DNA from: Candidatus Kutchimonas denitrificans
GTDB lineage: Bacteria > Gemmatimonadota > Gemmatimonadetes > Palauibacterales > KS3-K002
Assembly: GCA_011774835.1 (NCBI GenBank)
Contig: JAACAK010000049.1
Span: forward strand, 79,653 to 143,652
DNA: 64,000 nt
Direction of reading: 5' to 3'
The notes beneath the pieces were generated by a model that had not been told where the DNA came from, ran no database searches, and saw only the letters and a list, made by a program, of their open reading frames with translations. Positions 1-8,367 of this stretch are shown in pieces. The translations under genes and the position numbers were made by a program. Each line of letters opens with the position of its first letter. Within the stretch, counting starts at the first letter, position 1.

Positions 1-1673
1 TCGGCGCGAACGTGCACGGTGTCGAGGCCCGGGACCAGACCCTCGTCTACCACGGCGCTGTAGCGGCCGTCCACATCTTCGCGCAGCGTCAGCTCGCGTC
101 CGCCGATCCGCGCCGTGACGCGAGCGCCCGGCACGCCGGCATCCTGGGCGATCCTCAGCGTGATGTCGAACGGCGCGCCGTTGGTGGTCACGCGCCCGGC
201 CTCGGCCTCGATCGACCAGGGCAGGCGCCGTTCCAACGAGATCCGGCGCGGGACGAAAGCCAGGCCATCCGCTGCGGCGGTCAGCGTCGCACGGTGTGAC
301 CCGACCTCCAGACCCGTCAGGCTCATCGAGTAGCGGCCCGTCCCCGTCTCCTCCAGCCGCACCGTGTCCCCGCCCAGCGCCGCCTCGATTCTGGCGCCCG
401 CTACCCACGGGCCGCCGCCGCCCAGTCGGGCGCGACGAACCTCGACCTGCAGCGTACCCGCGTCACCGCCAGATCCGCTCCCGGCGCCACCGGCATACGT
501 GACGATCCGCGGCGGCGCGCTCAGATCGCCCATGCCGAGGCCCACGACCTCCGCCGCCGCATCGCCCACCGCGACCCGCGCCACTCGGCCCTCGGCCGGC
601 ATCGGAAGCCAGGCGGCGTGGTAGTCGCCCTCGAACAGCACACGCCCGTCGAAGTCGGTGTGGCGGTAACGGCGTGCGGGCAGGGTCGCCCCGCCGGCCC
701 CACTGACCCGGACGGTCGTCGCCGAATCGCCGCCCGCCACCGGAAGGTAGACCGAATCGTTGGCGTCGCTGAGGAAGATCCGCTCGTAGAGGGGACGTGG
801 ACCCGTGCGCTGCCGCCGATCCACGCTCCGTCCGTAATCGAGGGCCAGCCACCGCTCTCGTGGCGTCCGTCCCAGCATCCAGCCGTAGTAGACCAGCTGC
901 ATCGCCCACGGGTAGGTCGCTCTGTTGGCGAGCTCCCGCTCGGCGTAGCTTACCATCTCGTCGTCAGAGTAATATGGGAGGAATGCCCCGGGGCGCTCCT
1001 CCAACAGCGTCGACATGTTGCGGCTCATCTCGTCGGAGTTGAGGAAGCCGTCGGGCATGCCGCTCATCGAGAACATGTCGTCGATGTTGTGGAGCACCTC
1101 GTGGATCATGATCTGGGAGATGCGGCCGGGATCCCAGGCGAAGACGCCGATCGAATTGTAGCCGGCATCGCCGAGGAAGCTGCCGTCGGGTCCTACCGCA
1201 CCGCCCCCATACGCGAGGGCCGCCCCGTCGGGATTGGCGTTGTTCCAAGCGTAGAGCGCGATCACCTCGTCGAAGCCGTACTCGAGCATGCCCAGCGCGA
1301 CGAGCTCGGCTTCGATGTCTTCGCGAGCCAGGTAGTAACGCCCGGGCGCGACCTCGGAAACCTCGGCCAAGGCGAGCTCGCGATCGATCTGGAGATACGA
1401 GATCTGGAACTCCACCGCATCGCCGGCCGCGGTCCGGTAGAAGTCGACGAACTCGAGGACTTCCTCGTGCACGCGCTCGACCTGCTCCCGATCCAGCGTC
1501 TGCGCGAACGACCGCGTGTAGAGGACGATCAGCAGATCGAGACGGCGAACTCGATCGGGGGAATCGGTCGAGCGTGCCCCGAGAGGAGCCGACAGCGCCA
1601 GCGACAGGATCGTGCCGGCCGGCAGGAGCCAGCGACTGACGCGGCCGGGCAGCGAGCGAGCGATGCGTTGCAT
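1..1673 (-). CDS. Secreted metallopeptidase-like protein with C-terminal beta-sandwich repeats, 3' truncated by the window edge
   Basis: The frame is open from ATG at 1673 to base 1, giving 557 codons with no stop, so the C-terminus lies outside the window. The N-terminus (MQRIARSLPG, then a hydrophobic stretch ending SLALSAPLGA) looks like a signal peptide, suggesting export. Around residues 180-190 there is IMIHEVLHNIDDMF, a HExxH zinc-metallopeptidase-like motif followed by Asp. The preceding region (YAWNNANPDGAALAYGGG) resembles a protease-like fold. The last 150 residues are rich in Gly, Val and Thr with alternating beta character, like Ig or carboxypeptidase-regulatory repeats. An in-frame TAG at 1701-1703 and no other start between fix the start at 1673. 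It is transcribed divergently from galK with a 62-base gap. The family was not identified; the metallopeptidase call rests on one motif. Confidence 0.6.
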   Translation of the reverse strand, partial: MQRIARSLPGRVSRWLLPAGTILSLALSAPLGARSTDSPDRVRRLDLLIVLYTRSFAQTLDREQVERVHEEVLEFVDFYRTAAGDAVEFQISYLQIDRELALAEVSEVAPGRYYLAREDIEAELVALGMLEYGFDEVIALYAWNNANPDGAALAYGGGAVGPDGSFLGDAGYNSIGVFAWDPGRISQIMIHEVLHNIDDMFSMSGMPDGFLNSDEMSRNMSTLLEERPGAFLPYYSDDEMVSYAERELANRATYPWAMQLVYYGWMLGRTPRERWLALDYGRSVDRRQRTGPRPLYERIFLSDANDSVYLPVAGGDSATTVRVSGAGGATLPARRYRHTDFDGRVLFEGDYHAAWLPMPAEGRVARVAVGDAAAEVVGLGMGDLSAPPRIVTYAGGAGSGSGGDAGTLQVEVRRARLGGGGPWVAGARIEAALGGDTVRLEETGTGRYSMSLTGLEVGSHRATLTAAADGLAFVPRRISLERRLPWSIEAEAGRVTTNGAPFDITLRIAQDAGVPGARVTARIGGRELTLREDVDGRYSAVVDEGLVPGLDTVHVRA

Positions 1674-1735
1674 GCGATGACCTGGAATGGGGGCGAACCA
1701 CTAACCGTCGTCGAGACTAGACCGAGCGCTGAACG

Positions 1736-2941
1736 ATGTCAACGATGAAGAGCTCGAAGCGCGAGCCGGTCGATGCAGCCCGGGACGCTTTTCGCGATAC
1801 GTTCTCCGCGCAGCCGCAGTGGACCTGCCGGGCGCCGGGTCGCGTGAACCTGATCGGCGAGCACGTCGATTACAACGAGGGGCTGGTGCTGCCCGTGGCC
1901 ATCGACCTGGAGATCGGCCTCGCTTTCCGCCGCCGCGACGACCGCCGGGTGCGGATCCACTCTCTCTCCTTCGACGAAACGGCCGAGTTCGACATCGATG
2001 ATCTGGCGCCCGGCTCGCCCGTCGCGCCGCCCCCGCCCCCCTCCTGGTCGGTCTACCCGGCGGCGGTCGCCTGGGCGATGCGGCGCGCCCATCTGCCCCT
2101 GCTGGGCATCGATGCGACGATCGCCGGTGACATTCCGCCGGGCGCCGGCCTGTCGTCCTCCGCCGCCGTCGAGATCGCCTTCGCCGCCGCCTTCCGCCAG
2201 GTCGCCGACCTCGGGCTCTCCGATCTCGAGCTCGCCCGTCACGCCCACGCTGCGGAGAACGATTTCGTAGGCGTCCGCTGCGGCATGATGGACCAGATCG
2301 CTTCGGCCTGTGCCCGGCGCGGCCGCGCCGCCCTGATCGACTGCCGCAGCCTGGAGGTCCGTCACATCGCGTTGCCACCGGCGCTCCGCATGGTGATCGT
2401 CGACAGCGGCGTGGACCGCGAGCTGAGGGATTCCGAATACAATCAGCGTCGGCTCGAGTGCGAGGAGGCGGCGCGCCGCCTGGCGGCGCTCGACGATGGC
2501 ATCGCATCGCTCCGTGACGTTCCGGCCGAGGCCCCGACCTCGCTGCTCGATGCGCTGCCGGCGCCCCTCGATCGGCGAGCCCGACACGTTGTCGGCGAGA
2601 TCGAGCGCGTGCGGCTCGCTGCGGCCGCGCTGGAGAACAACGAGACCGAGCGGTTCGGCGAGCTGCTCTTCGCCTCACACCGCTCGCTGCGCGACGACTT
2701 CGAGGTCAGCTGCGAAGAGCTCGACACGCTGGTCGAGCTCGGCCGCCAGGCCGCCGGCGTCATCGGGTCGCGGCTGACCGGCGCCGGGTTCGGCGGCTGC
2801 ACGGTCAACGTCGTGAGCGCCGCGCTGGTGAGCGATTTCCGCCGCTACGTCGCGGACGGCTACGAACGGCTGTACGGACGGCGGCCGCGGACCTGGGTAA
2901 GCGATCCGGCACCCGGTGTCAGCGTCGATCCCGTCTGGTAG
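1736..2941 (+). CDS. galK: Galactokinase (GHMP kinase)
   Basis: Cytoplasmic enzyme that phosphorylates galactose to galactose 1-phosphate with ATP, the first step of the Leloir pathway. The 401-residue length is normal for GalK. The galactokinase signature GRVNLIGEHVDYNEG is near residues 35-50. The GHMP ATP-binding motif IPPGAGLSSSAAVE is near residue 140. The C-terminal GHMP motif RLTGAGFGGCTVN is near residue 350. The Asp of VGVRCGMMDQIAS matches the catalytic-base region. ATG at 1736 is used; a second ATG at 1745 is possible and neither has a strong ribosome binding site. No galT or galE is adjacent, so the rest of the pathway must be elsewhere. The next gene, egtD, starts 66 bases downstream but shows no functional link. 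Confidence 0.93.
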   Translation: MSTMKSSKREPVDAARDAFRDTFSAQPQWTCRAPGRVNLIGEHVDYNEGLVLPVAIDLEIGLAFRRRDDRRVRIHSLSFDETAEFDIDDLAPGSPVAPPPPPSWSVYPAAVAWAMRRAHLPLLGIDATIAGDIPPGAGLSSSAAVEIAFAAAFRQVADLGLSDLELARHAHAAENDFVGVRCGMMDQIASACARRGRAALIDCRSLEVRHIALPPALRMVIVDSGVDRELRDSEYNQRRLECEEAARRLAALDDGIASLRDVPAEAPTSLLDALPAPLDRRARHVVGEIERVRLAAAALENNETERFGELLFASHRSLRDDFEVSCEELDTLVELGRQAAGVIGSRLTGAGFGGCTVNVVSAALVSDFRRYVADGYERLYGRRPRTWVSDPAPGVSVDPVW

Positions 2942-3007
2942 GTCGAAAGGGCGCCGCCAGGTGTGGAACTGGCCGCAGCATCGATTCCTACATATGTTGC
3001 GAGTCCA

Positions 3008-4060
3008 ATGTCACTCTTCTCGACTCGCTTCCGCGACGCCGTAACCAACGGGACCGCGCTCGTGCAGGCGCCGGGTGCGGAGGACACGGTGATGACCTTC
3101 GCGCGCTCGGTCGCCGCCGGTCTGTCCGACGATCCGAAGTGGCTGCATTGTCGCTTTCTTTACGATGCGGAAGGCAGTCGTCTCTTCGAGCGGATCACCG
3201 AACAGCCCGAATACTATCCCACCCGGACCGAGGCGGCGATCCTCCAGGCCCACGCCGACGAGATCCGCGCGCTCACCGGGCCGGTCGCCATCGTCGAGCT
3301 GGGCTCGGGCTACTCGGTCAAGACCGAGCATCTGCTGGGCGCCTACGCGGGCGACGGGAAGGACGTGCTCTACGTTCCCGTCGATGTGAGCGCCAGCGCG
3401 CTGCGCGAAGCGAACCGCTCGATCGCGTCCAACTTCCCGGCGGTCCGCTTCACCGGGATCACGGGCCCGTACCCCAGCGCCTTTCCCGTGCTGCGCCAGC
3501 TTTCACCGCAGCTGGTGGTGTTCCTGGGCAGCACGATCGGAAACTTCAACCCCGGCGAGATGACCGCCTTCTTCAGCGCGCTGAGCGGTCACATGCCCGC
3601 ACACGACTTCTTCCTCCTGGGCGCCGACCTGGTGAAGGACCCCACGGTGTTGGAGGCGGCCTACAACGATGCGGCGGGCATCACGGCGCGGTTCACGAAG
3701 AACTATTTCGTCCGTTTGAACCGCGAGCTGGGCGCCGAGCTCGACCTGGACGCCATCGAGCACGTCGCCGTATGGAACCCCGAGTGGGAGCGGATGGAGA
3801 TTTACGCCCACTTCCATCGGGCCCAGGAGATCTACATCGAACCGCTGGACGAATCCTATCAAATCGCCGCCGGCGAGCGGATCCTGATCGAGATCAGCCG
3901 CAAGTTCCGCCTGCCCATGCTGCGGGCGGAACTCGCCAAGCACGGTTTCCGTTCGAGACGCAGCTTCAGCGACGAAAAAGGATGGTTCGCGCTGCTCCTG
4001 CTGGAGCGCCTTGACGACCGTCTGATGCGGCGCGCCCCTTATCCAACAACGAAACGATAA
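3008..4060 (+). CDS. egtD: L-histidine N-alpha-methyltransferase (hercynine synthase), EgtD
   Basis: SAM-dependent enzyme that trimethylates the amino group of histidine to hercynine, the committed precursor of ergothioneine. Family features seen: ITEQPEYYPTRTE near the N-terminus, the SAM-binding segment ELGSGYSVKTEHLL, the VPVDVSASAL strand, FLGSTIGNFNP, the substrate-pocket segment AAYNDAAGITARFTKN, and a C-terminal IEISRKF block. ATG 3008 gives 350 residues, close to the usual length near 320-330. An in-frame GTG at 2963 would add 15 residues without a clear ribosome binding site. The stop is 2 bases before the Mo/cysteine-desulfurase fusion gene, indicating translational coupling. No EgtB-type sulfoxide synthase, EgtC amidohydrolase, EgtE lyase or EanB rhodanese is adjacent. 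Identification as EgtD is confident; the pathway that follows is inferred. Confidence 0.93.
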   Translation: MSLFSTRFRDAVTNGTALVQAPGAEDTVMTFARSVAAGLSDDPKWLHCRFLYDAEGSRLFERITEQPEYYPTRTEAAILQAHADEIRALTGPVAIVELGSGYSVKTEHLLGAYAGDGKDVLYVPVDVSASALREANRSIASNFPAVRFTGITGPYPSAFPVLRQLSPQLVVFLGSTIGNFNPGEMTAFFSALSGHMPAHDFFLLGADLVKDPTVLEAAYNDAAGITARFTKNYFVRLNRELGAELDLDAIEHVAVWNPEWERMEIYAHFHRAQEIYIEPLDESYQIAAGERILIEISRKFRLPMLRAELAKHGFRSRRSFSDEKGWFALLLLERLDDRLMRRAPYPTTKR

Positions 4061-4062
4061 GT

Positions 4063-7000
4063 ATGCACGAAGCGACGATGGGCGGCCGGGCAACGGCCGA
4101 CGCCGGTATTGATGTCATCGAGAAAGACGGGGTCTGCGGGATCTGCCCCGCCGGCTGCTGGGTGACCGTGACGATGGAGGACGGCCGGATCCGCGCCGTC
4201 CGCCCGCAAGATCACCCGCTCGGCATGATCTGCACCAACGGAGCACATTCGGCGGAGATCGTCCACGACCCCGACCGCTTGAGACATCCGCTGCGCCGAG
4301 TCGGCCCGAAAGGCACGTACGAGTTCGAGCGCATCGGCTGGGACGAGGCGTTCGAGATCATCGTCGAGAATCTCGAGACCATGAAGGCCCAGCACGGGCC
4401 CGAGTCCACGGCCATCTACACGGGGCGCGGCAGCTTCGAGCTGGCGCTGTGTGACGTCTTCCAGCCCGCCGACGTGGCCATATCGTCCGCCTCCAGCGTG
4501 CTCTTCCCCTTCGGCTCGCCCAACACGCTGGGCGTCGGCGCGCTCTGCTACGTGTCGTTCGCCATGATCGCCCCCCACGTCACGTTCGGCGAGTACTACC
4601 ATACCACCGAGCACGACATAGAAAACGCCGAACTGATCGTCATCTGGGGCGCCAACCCGGCCACCGACTCGCCGCCGCTCGCCCACGAACAGATCAAGCA
4701 GGCCGTGCTGCGCGGCGCCGACGTCATCTGCATCGACCCACAGCGCAACTACACGGCCCGCGAGGTCGACGCGACCTGGGTGCCCATCCGTCCGGGCACC
4801 GACGGCGCCCTCGCCCTCGGTATGATCAACGTCCTCATCGAAGAAGAGCTGTACGACGACGACTTCGCCGAGAACTGGACCGTCGGCTTCGAGGAGCTGT
4901 CCCAGTACGTCCAGCATTTCCGGCCCGAAACGGTCGAGGAGATCACCGGCGTGCCCGCTGCCACGGTGGCCGAGCTCGCCCGACGCATCGCCCGTGCCCG
5001 TGGCGCCGCCCCGGTCATGTACACCGGCCTCGAGTACTCCGACAGCGGCGTGCAGGCCATCCGGGCCGTCTTCACCCTCTGGGCCCTGGCCGGCCAGCTC
5101 GATGTTCCCGGCGGCCTCAACATCCGGATGCGCGAGAACCAGTTCCCGATCAACCGGGACGGCCTGGTGCCGAACCCGAACCCGAAGAAGGCGCTGGGAC
5201 GCGACCGCTTCCCGGTCTACAGCATGTACCGGGGCGAGTCGCACGCCATCGCGCTCCCCGACTCGGTGGTGGCAGGCGAGCCGTACAAGATCCGGTCGCT
5301 GATCATACTGGGCGGTTCGATCGTCACCGCGTGGCCGCAGCCGGAGATCTGGCGGAAGACGCTGGAAGGGCTCGAGTTCGTCGTGAGCATCAACCGCCAC
5401 CACACCGCCGACTCGGCCTACGCCGACATCGTGCTGCCGGCCACGACCTACTACGAGATCACGTCGTACATGACCTACGGCCCGGTGTTCAAGATCCGCG
5501 AGAAGATGGTCGAGCCGGTAGGCGAGTCGCGAAACGATTACCTGATCCTGACCGAGCTGGCAGAGCGTCTCGGTTACGGCGACCGCTACCCGCGCACCGA
5601 GGAGGACCTGCTCCGTCATGTTCTCGACGGTTCAGGATTCACCCCCCAGCAGGTGCGCGAGGCCGGTGGTTCCGTCCAGATCCCCACCGTAATGATGGAA
5701 TACAAGAAGTGGGAGAAGGGGAAGTTGCGGGAGGATGGCCAGCCCGGATTCAACACGCCGTCCGGAAAATTCGAGATCAAGTCGAGCGTCCTCGAGGAGC
5801 ACGGCTACGACGGGCTGCCCGTCTACACCGAGCCGGGCGAGGGACCGCTGGCGCAGCCTGCGCTGGCGAAGGAGTACCCGCTCGTCTTCAACTCGGGCGC
5901 GCGGATCTTCGCCGACTTCCGTAGTCAGCATCATGGCGTTCCCGGTTTGAACCGGAAGGCGCCGGTGCCCCAGGTGACGCTGAACAGCAAGGACGCGACG
6001 GCTCGCGGGATCGAGGACGGCGATTGGGTCTGGGTCGTCACGCCGCGGGGCAAGGTCAAGTACAGTGCACGGGTCACCGATCACATCGTCGAGGGCGCCA
6101 TCGACGCCAACATGGGAGGCGGCGGACCGCTGGGTCCGAAGGAGTGGCAGGACTGCAACGTCAACGACCTGACCGACCTGCAGCGCTACGACCCGATCTC
6201 CGGCTTCCCGGTCTACAAGGCGCTGCTCTGCGATGTGGTGAAGGCCGAAGGCGGCAACGGGGCCTGCCGGACCGGCGAAGCGGAGAGCGAGGCGGTGGTC
6301 GAAGTGAAGAAGCACGAGGGTCCACGCCGCCACGTGTACTTCGATCACAACGCGACGACGCCCCTCGACCCCGAGGTGCTCGAGGCGATGCTGCCGTTCC
6401 TCGAAAGCGAGTTCGGCAATCCGTCCAGCATCCACTCCCGGGGCGGCGAGGCGAAGGACGCGGTGGAAGCCGCGCGCCGTAAGGTGGCACAGGCCCTCGG
6501 CTGCACCGCGCGCCGCGTCGTCTTCACCGGCGGCGGCTCCGAGGGCGACAACCTGGCCATCAAGGGGGTGGCCCTCGCGAGGCGCGAGACGGGGGCGCAC
6601 ATCGTCACCAGCGTGGTCGAGCACCCGGCGGTGTTGCGCACCTGCGAGGCGCTGCAGGAGCTGGGCTTCGAGGTGACCTACCTGGAGGTCGACGCCACGG
6701 GTCGCGTCGACCCGGATTCGCTCGTAGAGGCGATCCGGCCCGACACGGTTCTGGTCAGCGTGATGCTGGCGAACAGCGAGGTGGGGACGATCAACCCGAT
6801 CCGCGAGCTGGCGGAGATCGCCCACGAACACGACGTGCTCTTCCACACCGACGCGGTGCAGGGTCTGGGCAAGCTGCCCATCGATGTCGAGGAACTCGGG
6901 GTCGACCTGCTCAGCGTTTCCAGCCACAAAATCCACGGCCCCAAGGGCGTAGGCGCTCTGTACGTGAGGAAGGGCGTGGAGCTGTCGCCGGTGATCCACG

Positions 7001-7491
7001 GCGGCGGCCAGGAGCACAAGCTCAGGGCCGGCACGGAGAACGTCCCCGGGATCGTGGGCTTCGGAAAGGCGTGCGAGCTAGCGGTCCGGCGACTCAACGG
7101 CCGGGAGATGGACCGAGTGCGGGGCCTGCGCGATCGGCTGGAGGCGGGCATCCGCGAGATCGTGTCCGAGGCGCGGCTCAACGGCCATGCCGACGAACGA
7201 CTCCCCAACACGCTGAACCTCACGCTGCCGGGGATGCGCGGCGAGTCGCTCGTGCTCTTCCTCGACCGTTACGGCGTCTACTTCTCTTCCGGCTCCGCCT
7301 GCAAATCGGGCAACCCCGATCCGTCACACGTTCTGAAGGCGCTGGGCCTAAGCGACGAAGACGCTCACTGCGCGATCCGCATGTCGCTGGGCGTCGGCAA
7401 CGAGGAGGCGGACATCAATTACGTCCTGGAGAGCCTGCGCGAGATCGTCGGCGATCGCCAGAGCAGCGTTCGCTTCGTCGGCTGCCGCTGA
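4063..7491 (+). CDS. Fusion of a molybdopterin (bis-MGD) oxidoreductase and a class V cysteine desulfurase; candidate Mo-dependent ergothioneine synthase
   Basis: A single uninterrupted 1142-residue frame. Residues 1 to about 740 are a DMSO-reductase-superfamily catalytic subunit. Cys25, Cys28, Cys32 and Cys57 form a [4Fe-4S] motif. Cys162 (PNTLGVGALC) sits where the protein metal ligand is found. The MGD-binding segments WGANPATDSPP, IDPQRNYTAREVD and the C-terminal molydop-binding domain are present. Residues 757-1142 are a complete NifS/IscS-type cysteine desulfurase: FDHNATTPLD, PLP-Lys956 in SSHKIHGPKG, and persulfide Cys1080 in SSGSACKSG. There is no Tat or Sec signal, so both activities are cytoplasmic. 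It starts 2 bases after egtD and precedes a cupin. Inference: the desulfurase makes a persulfide from cysteine and the Mo/W centre uses it to form the C-S bond at C2 of hercynine. Both domain identities are firm; the joint reaction is unproven. Confidence 0.88.
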   Translation: MHEATMGGRATADAGIDVIEKDGVCGICPAGCWVTVTMEDGRIRAVRPQDHPLGMICTNGAHSAEIVHDPDRLRHPLRRVGPKGTYEFERIGWDEAFEIIVENLETMKAQHGPESTAIYTGRGSFELALCDVFQPADVAISSASSVLFPFGSPNTLGVGALCYVSFAMIAPHVTFGEYYHTTEHDIENAELIVIWGANPATDSPPLAHEQIKQAVLRGADVICIDPQRNYTAREVDATWVPIRPGTDGALALGMINVLIEEELYDDDFAENWTVGFEELSQYVQHFRPETVEEITGVPAATVAELARRIARARGAAPVMYTGLEYSDSGVQAIRAVFTLWALAGQLDVPGGLNIRMRENQFPINRDGLVPNPNPKKALGRDRFPVYSMYRGESHAIALPDSVVAGEPYKIRSLIILGGSIVTAWPQPEIWRKTLEGLEFVVSINRHHTADSAYADIVLPATTYYEITSYMTYGPVFKIREKMVEPVGESRNDYLILTELAERLGYGDRYPRTEEDLLRHVLDGSGFTPQQVREAGGSVQIPTVMMEYKKWEKGKLREDGQPGFNTPSGKFEIKSSVLEEHGYDGLPVYTEPGEGPLAQPALAKEYPLVFNSGARIFADFRSQHHGVPGLNRKAPVPQVTLNSKDATARGIEDGDWVWVVTPRGKVKYSARVTDHIVEGAIDANMGGGGPLGPKEWQDCNVNDLTDLQRYDPISGFPVYKALLCDVVKAEGGNGACRTGEAESEAVVEVKKHEGPRRHVYFDHNATTPLDPEVLEAMLPFLESEFGNPSSIHSRGGEAKDAVEAARRKVAQALGCTARRVVFTGGGSEGDNLAIKGVALARRETGAHIVTSVVEHPAVLRTCEALQELGFEVTYLEVDATGRVDPDSLVEAIRPDTVLVSVMLANSEVGTINPIRELAEIAHEHDVLFHTDAVQGLGKLPIDVEELGVDLLSVSSHKIHGPKGVGALYVRKGVELSPVIHGGGQEHKLRAGTENVPGIVGFGKACELAVRRLNGREMDRVRGLRDRLEAGIREIVSEARLNGHADERLPNTLNLTLPGMRGESLVLFLDRYGVYFSSGSACKSGNPDPSHVLKALGLSDEDAHCAIRMSLGVGNEEADINYVLESLREIVGDRQSSVRFVGCR

Positions 7492-7531
7492 TCGTTCACT
7501 ACAGCCGCCACGACCGGAGGAGGTGAGTCGC

Positions 7532-7837
7532 ATGGAGCGCGCGCAGCTCGAGTTCTCGGAGGGGTTCAACGTCCTCGTCGACAACGGCCGCGCCCAGGCG
7601 GCCGTCATGACGCTCGCCGCCGGCACCTCGATCGGCGGTCCCGAGAACCAGCACGAGGGCAGCGATCAGTGGCTGTACGTCGTGGCCGGAAGCGGAACGG
7701 CCATCGTCGCCGGCGAAGAGCACGAGCTGGAGACGGGCACCCTGCTGCTGATCGAGCGCGGCGAAACGCACGAGATCCGCAACACCGATGACCGCCCGCT
7801 CGAGACACTCAACGTGTACGTCCCTCCCGCATACTGA
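7532..7837 (+). CDS. Small single-domain cupin
   Basis: A 101-residue one-domain cupin. The conserved metal-site region is only partly canonical: GGPENQHEGSDQWLYVVAGSG gives a His-rich first motif, and LIERGETHEIRNT gives the second motif with its His. ATG 7532 is chosen because an AGGAGG ribosome binding site lies about 9 bases upstream; an upstream GTG at 7523 directly abuts that site and is unlikely. It lies 40 bases after the Mo/desulfurase fusion on the same strand and is probably co-transcribed. A role in the hercynine/ergothioneine locus, such as metal or thiol handling, is suggested only by position. Cupins of this size have many functions and none can be read from the sequence. Confidence 0.85.
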   Translation: MERAQLEFSEGFNVLVDNGRAQAAVMTLAAGTSIGGPENQHEGSDQWLYVVAGSGTAIVAGEEHELETGTLLLIERGETHEIRNTDDRPLETLNVYVPPAY

Positions 7838-7888
7838 GGCGGCTCGATTGCCCGCATCAGCGCCGCCAGCGAGTCCGCCGGTTCCGTG

Positions 7889-8221
7889 TCATCCTCGTCT
7901 GGCGGACCACGCGGCTTTTCGATCAGCGAGCGAGCCGACGAGACCGCCGACCGCCATCCCCGGAACGATCAGCAGAAAGCCGGCGTAGGCTTCCATTCCG
8001 TCCGAGGTGAGCAGGATGAGGAACGGGATGGCTCCGCCCAGGATCGCCCCCTGCAGGGCATAGTTTCCCCGCGCTTCATCCTGACCCGACGTTAGTGGCA
8101 GCGGTGAGACAATGAAGAATGGTTCATCGATGCTGGCCGGCGCTGGCGGCAACAGGCGTGGGTCGGATGCGACTCGCAGGGCTTCGCCTCTTTCGGGCGT
8201 CGGGTCCCGCTGCTGCGCCAT
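7889..8221 (-). CDS. Small membrane protein, two predicted transmembrane segments
   Basis: This 110-residue frame starts at ATG 8221; an in-frame GTG at 8236 is an alternative. The N-terminal half is polar and Pro-rich. The C-terminal half has two hydrophobic segments, roughly ALQGAILGGAIPFLILL and YAGFLLIVPGMAVGGLVG, ending in a basic tail (ADRKAAWSARRG). The glycine spacing in both segments suggests tightly packed helices. It is convergent with the cupin gene and lies downstream of the methionine-pathway gene on the same strand, 146 bases away. The hydrophobic pattern supports a real membrane protein, but the N-terminal part may be untranslated. Function unknown. Confidence 0.4.
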   Translation of the reverse strand: MAQQRDPTPERGEALRVASDPRLLPPAPASIDEPFFIVSPLPLTSGQDEARGNYALQGAILGGAIPFLILLTSDGMEAYAGFLLIVPGMAVGGLVGSLADRKAAWSARRG

Positions 8222-8367
8222 CAGGGACCGACACACCCGATGAGCGCGACGTGGATCAAGCGAAAGTTCGTCCGGTACGCACTTCCCCCCCTGGAACCAG
8301 AAATTGGCGTTCAGCCGGGGAGCGAACCAAAAGCGGCCTGGCGTGGCCCCGCAGAGGTCGGCCGAAG

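Noticed and set aside
4039-5619. 526-codon minus-strand open frame opposite the Mo/desulfurase fusion
   Set aside because: Shadow of a strongly supported gene, with no recognised domain.
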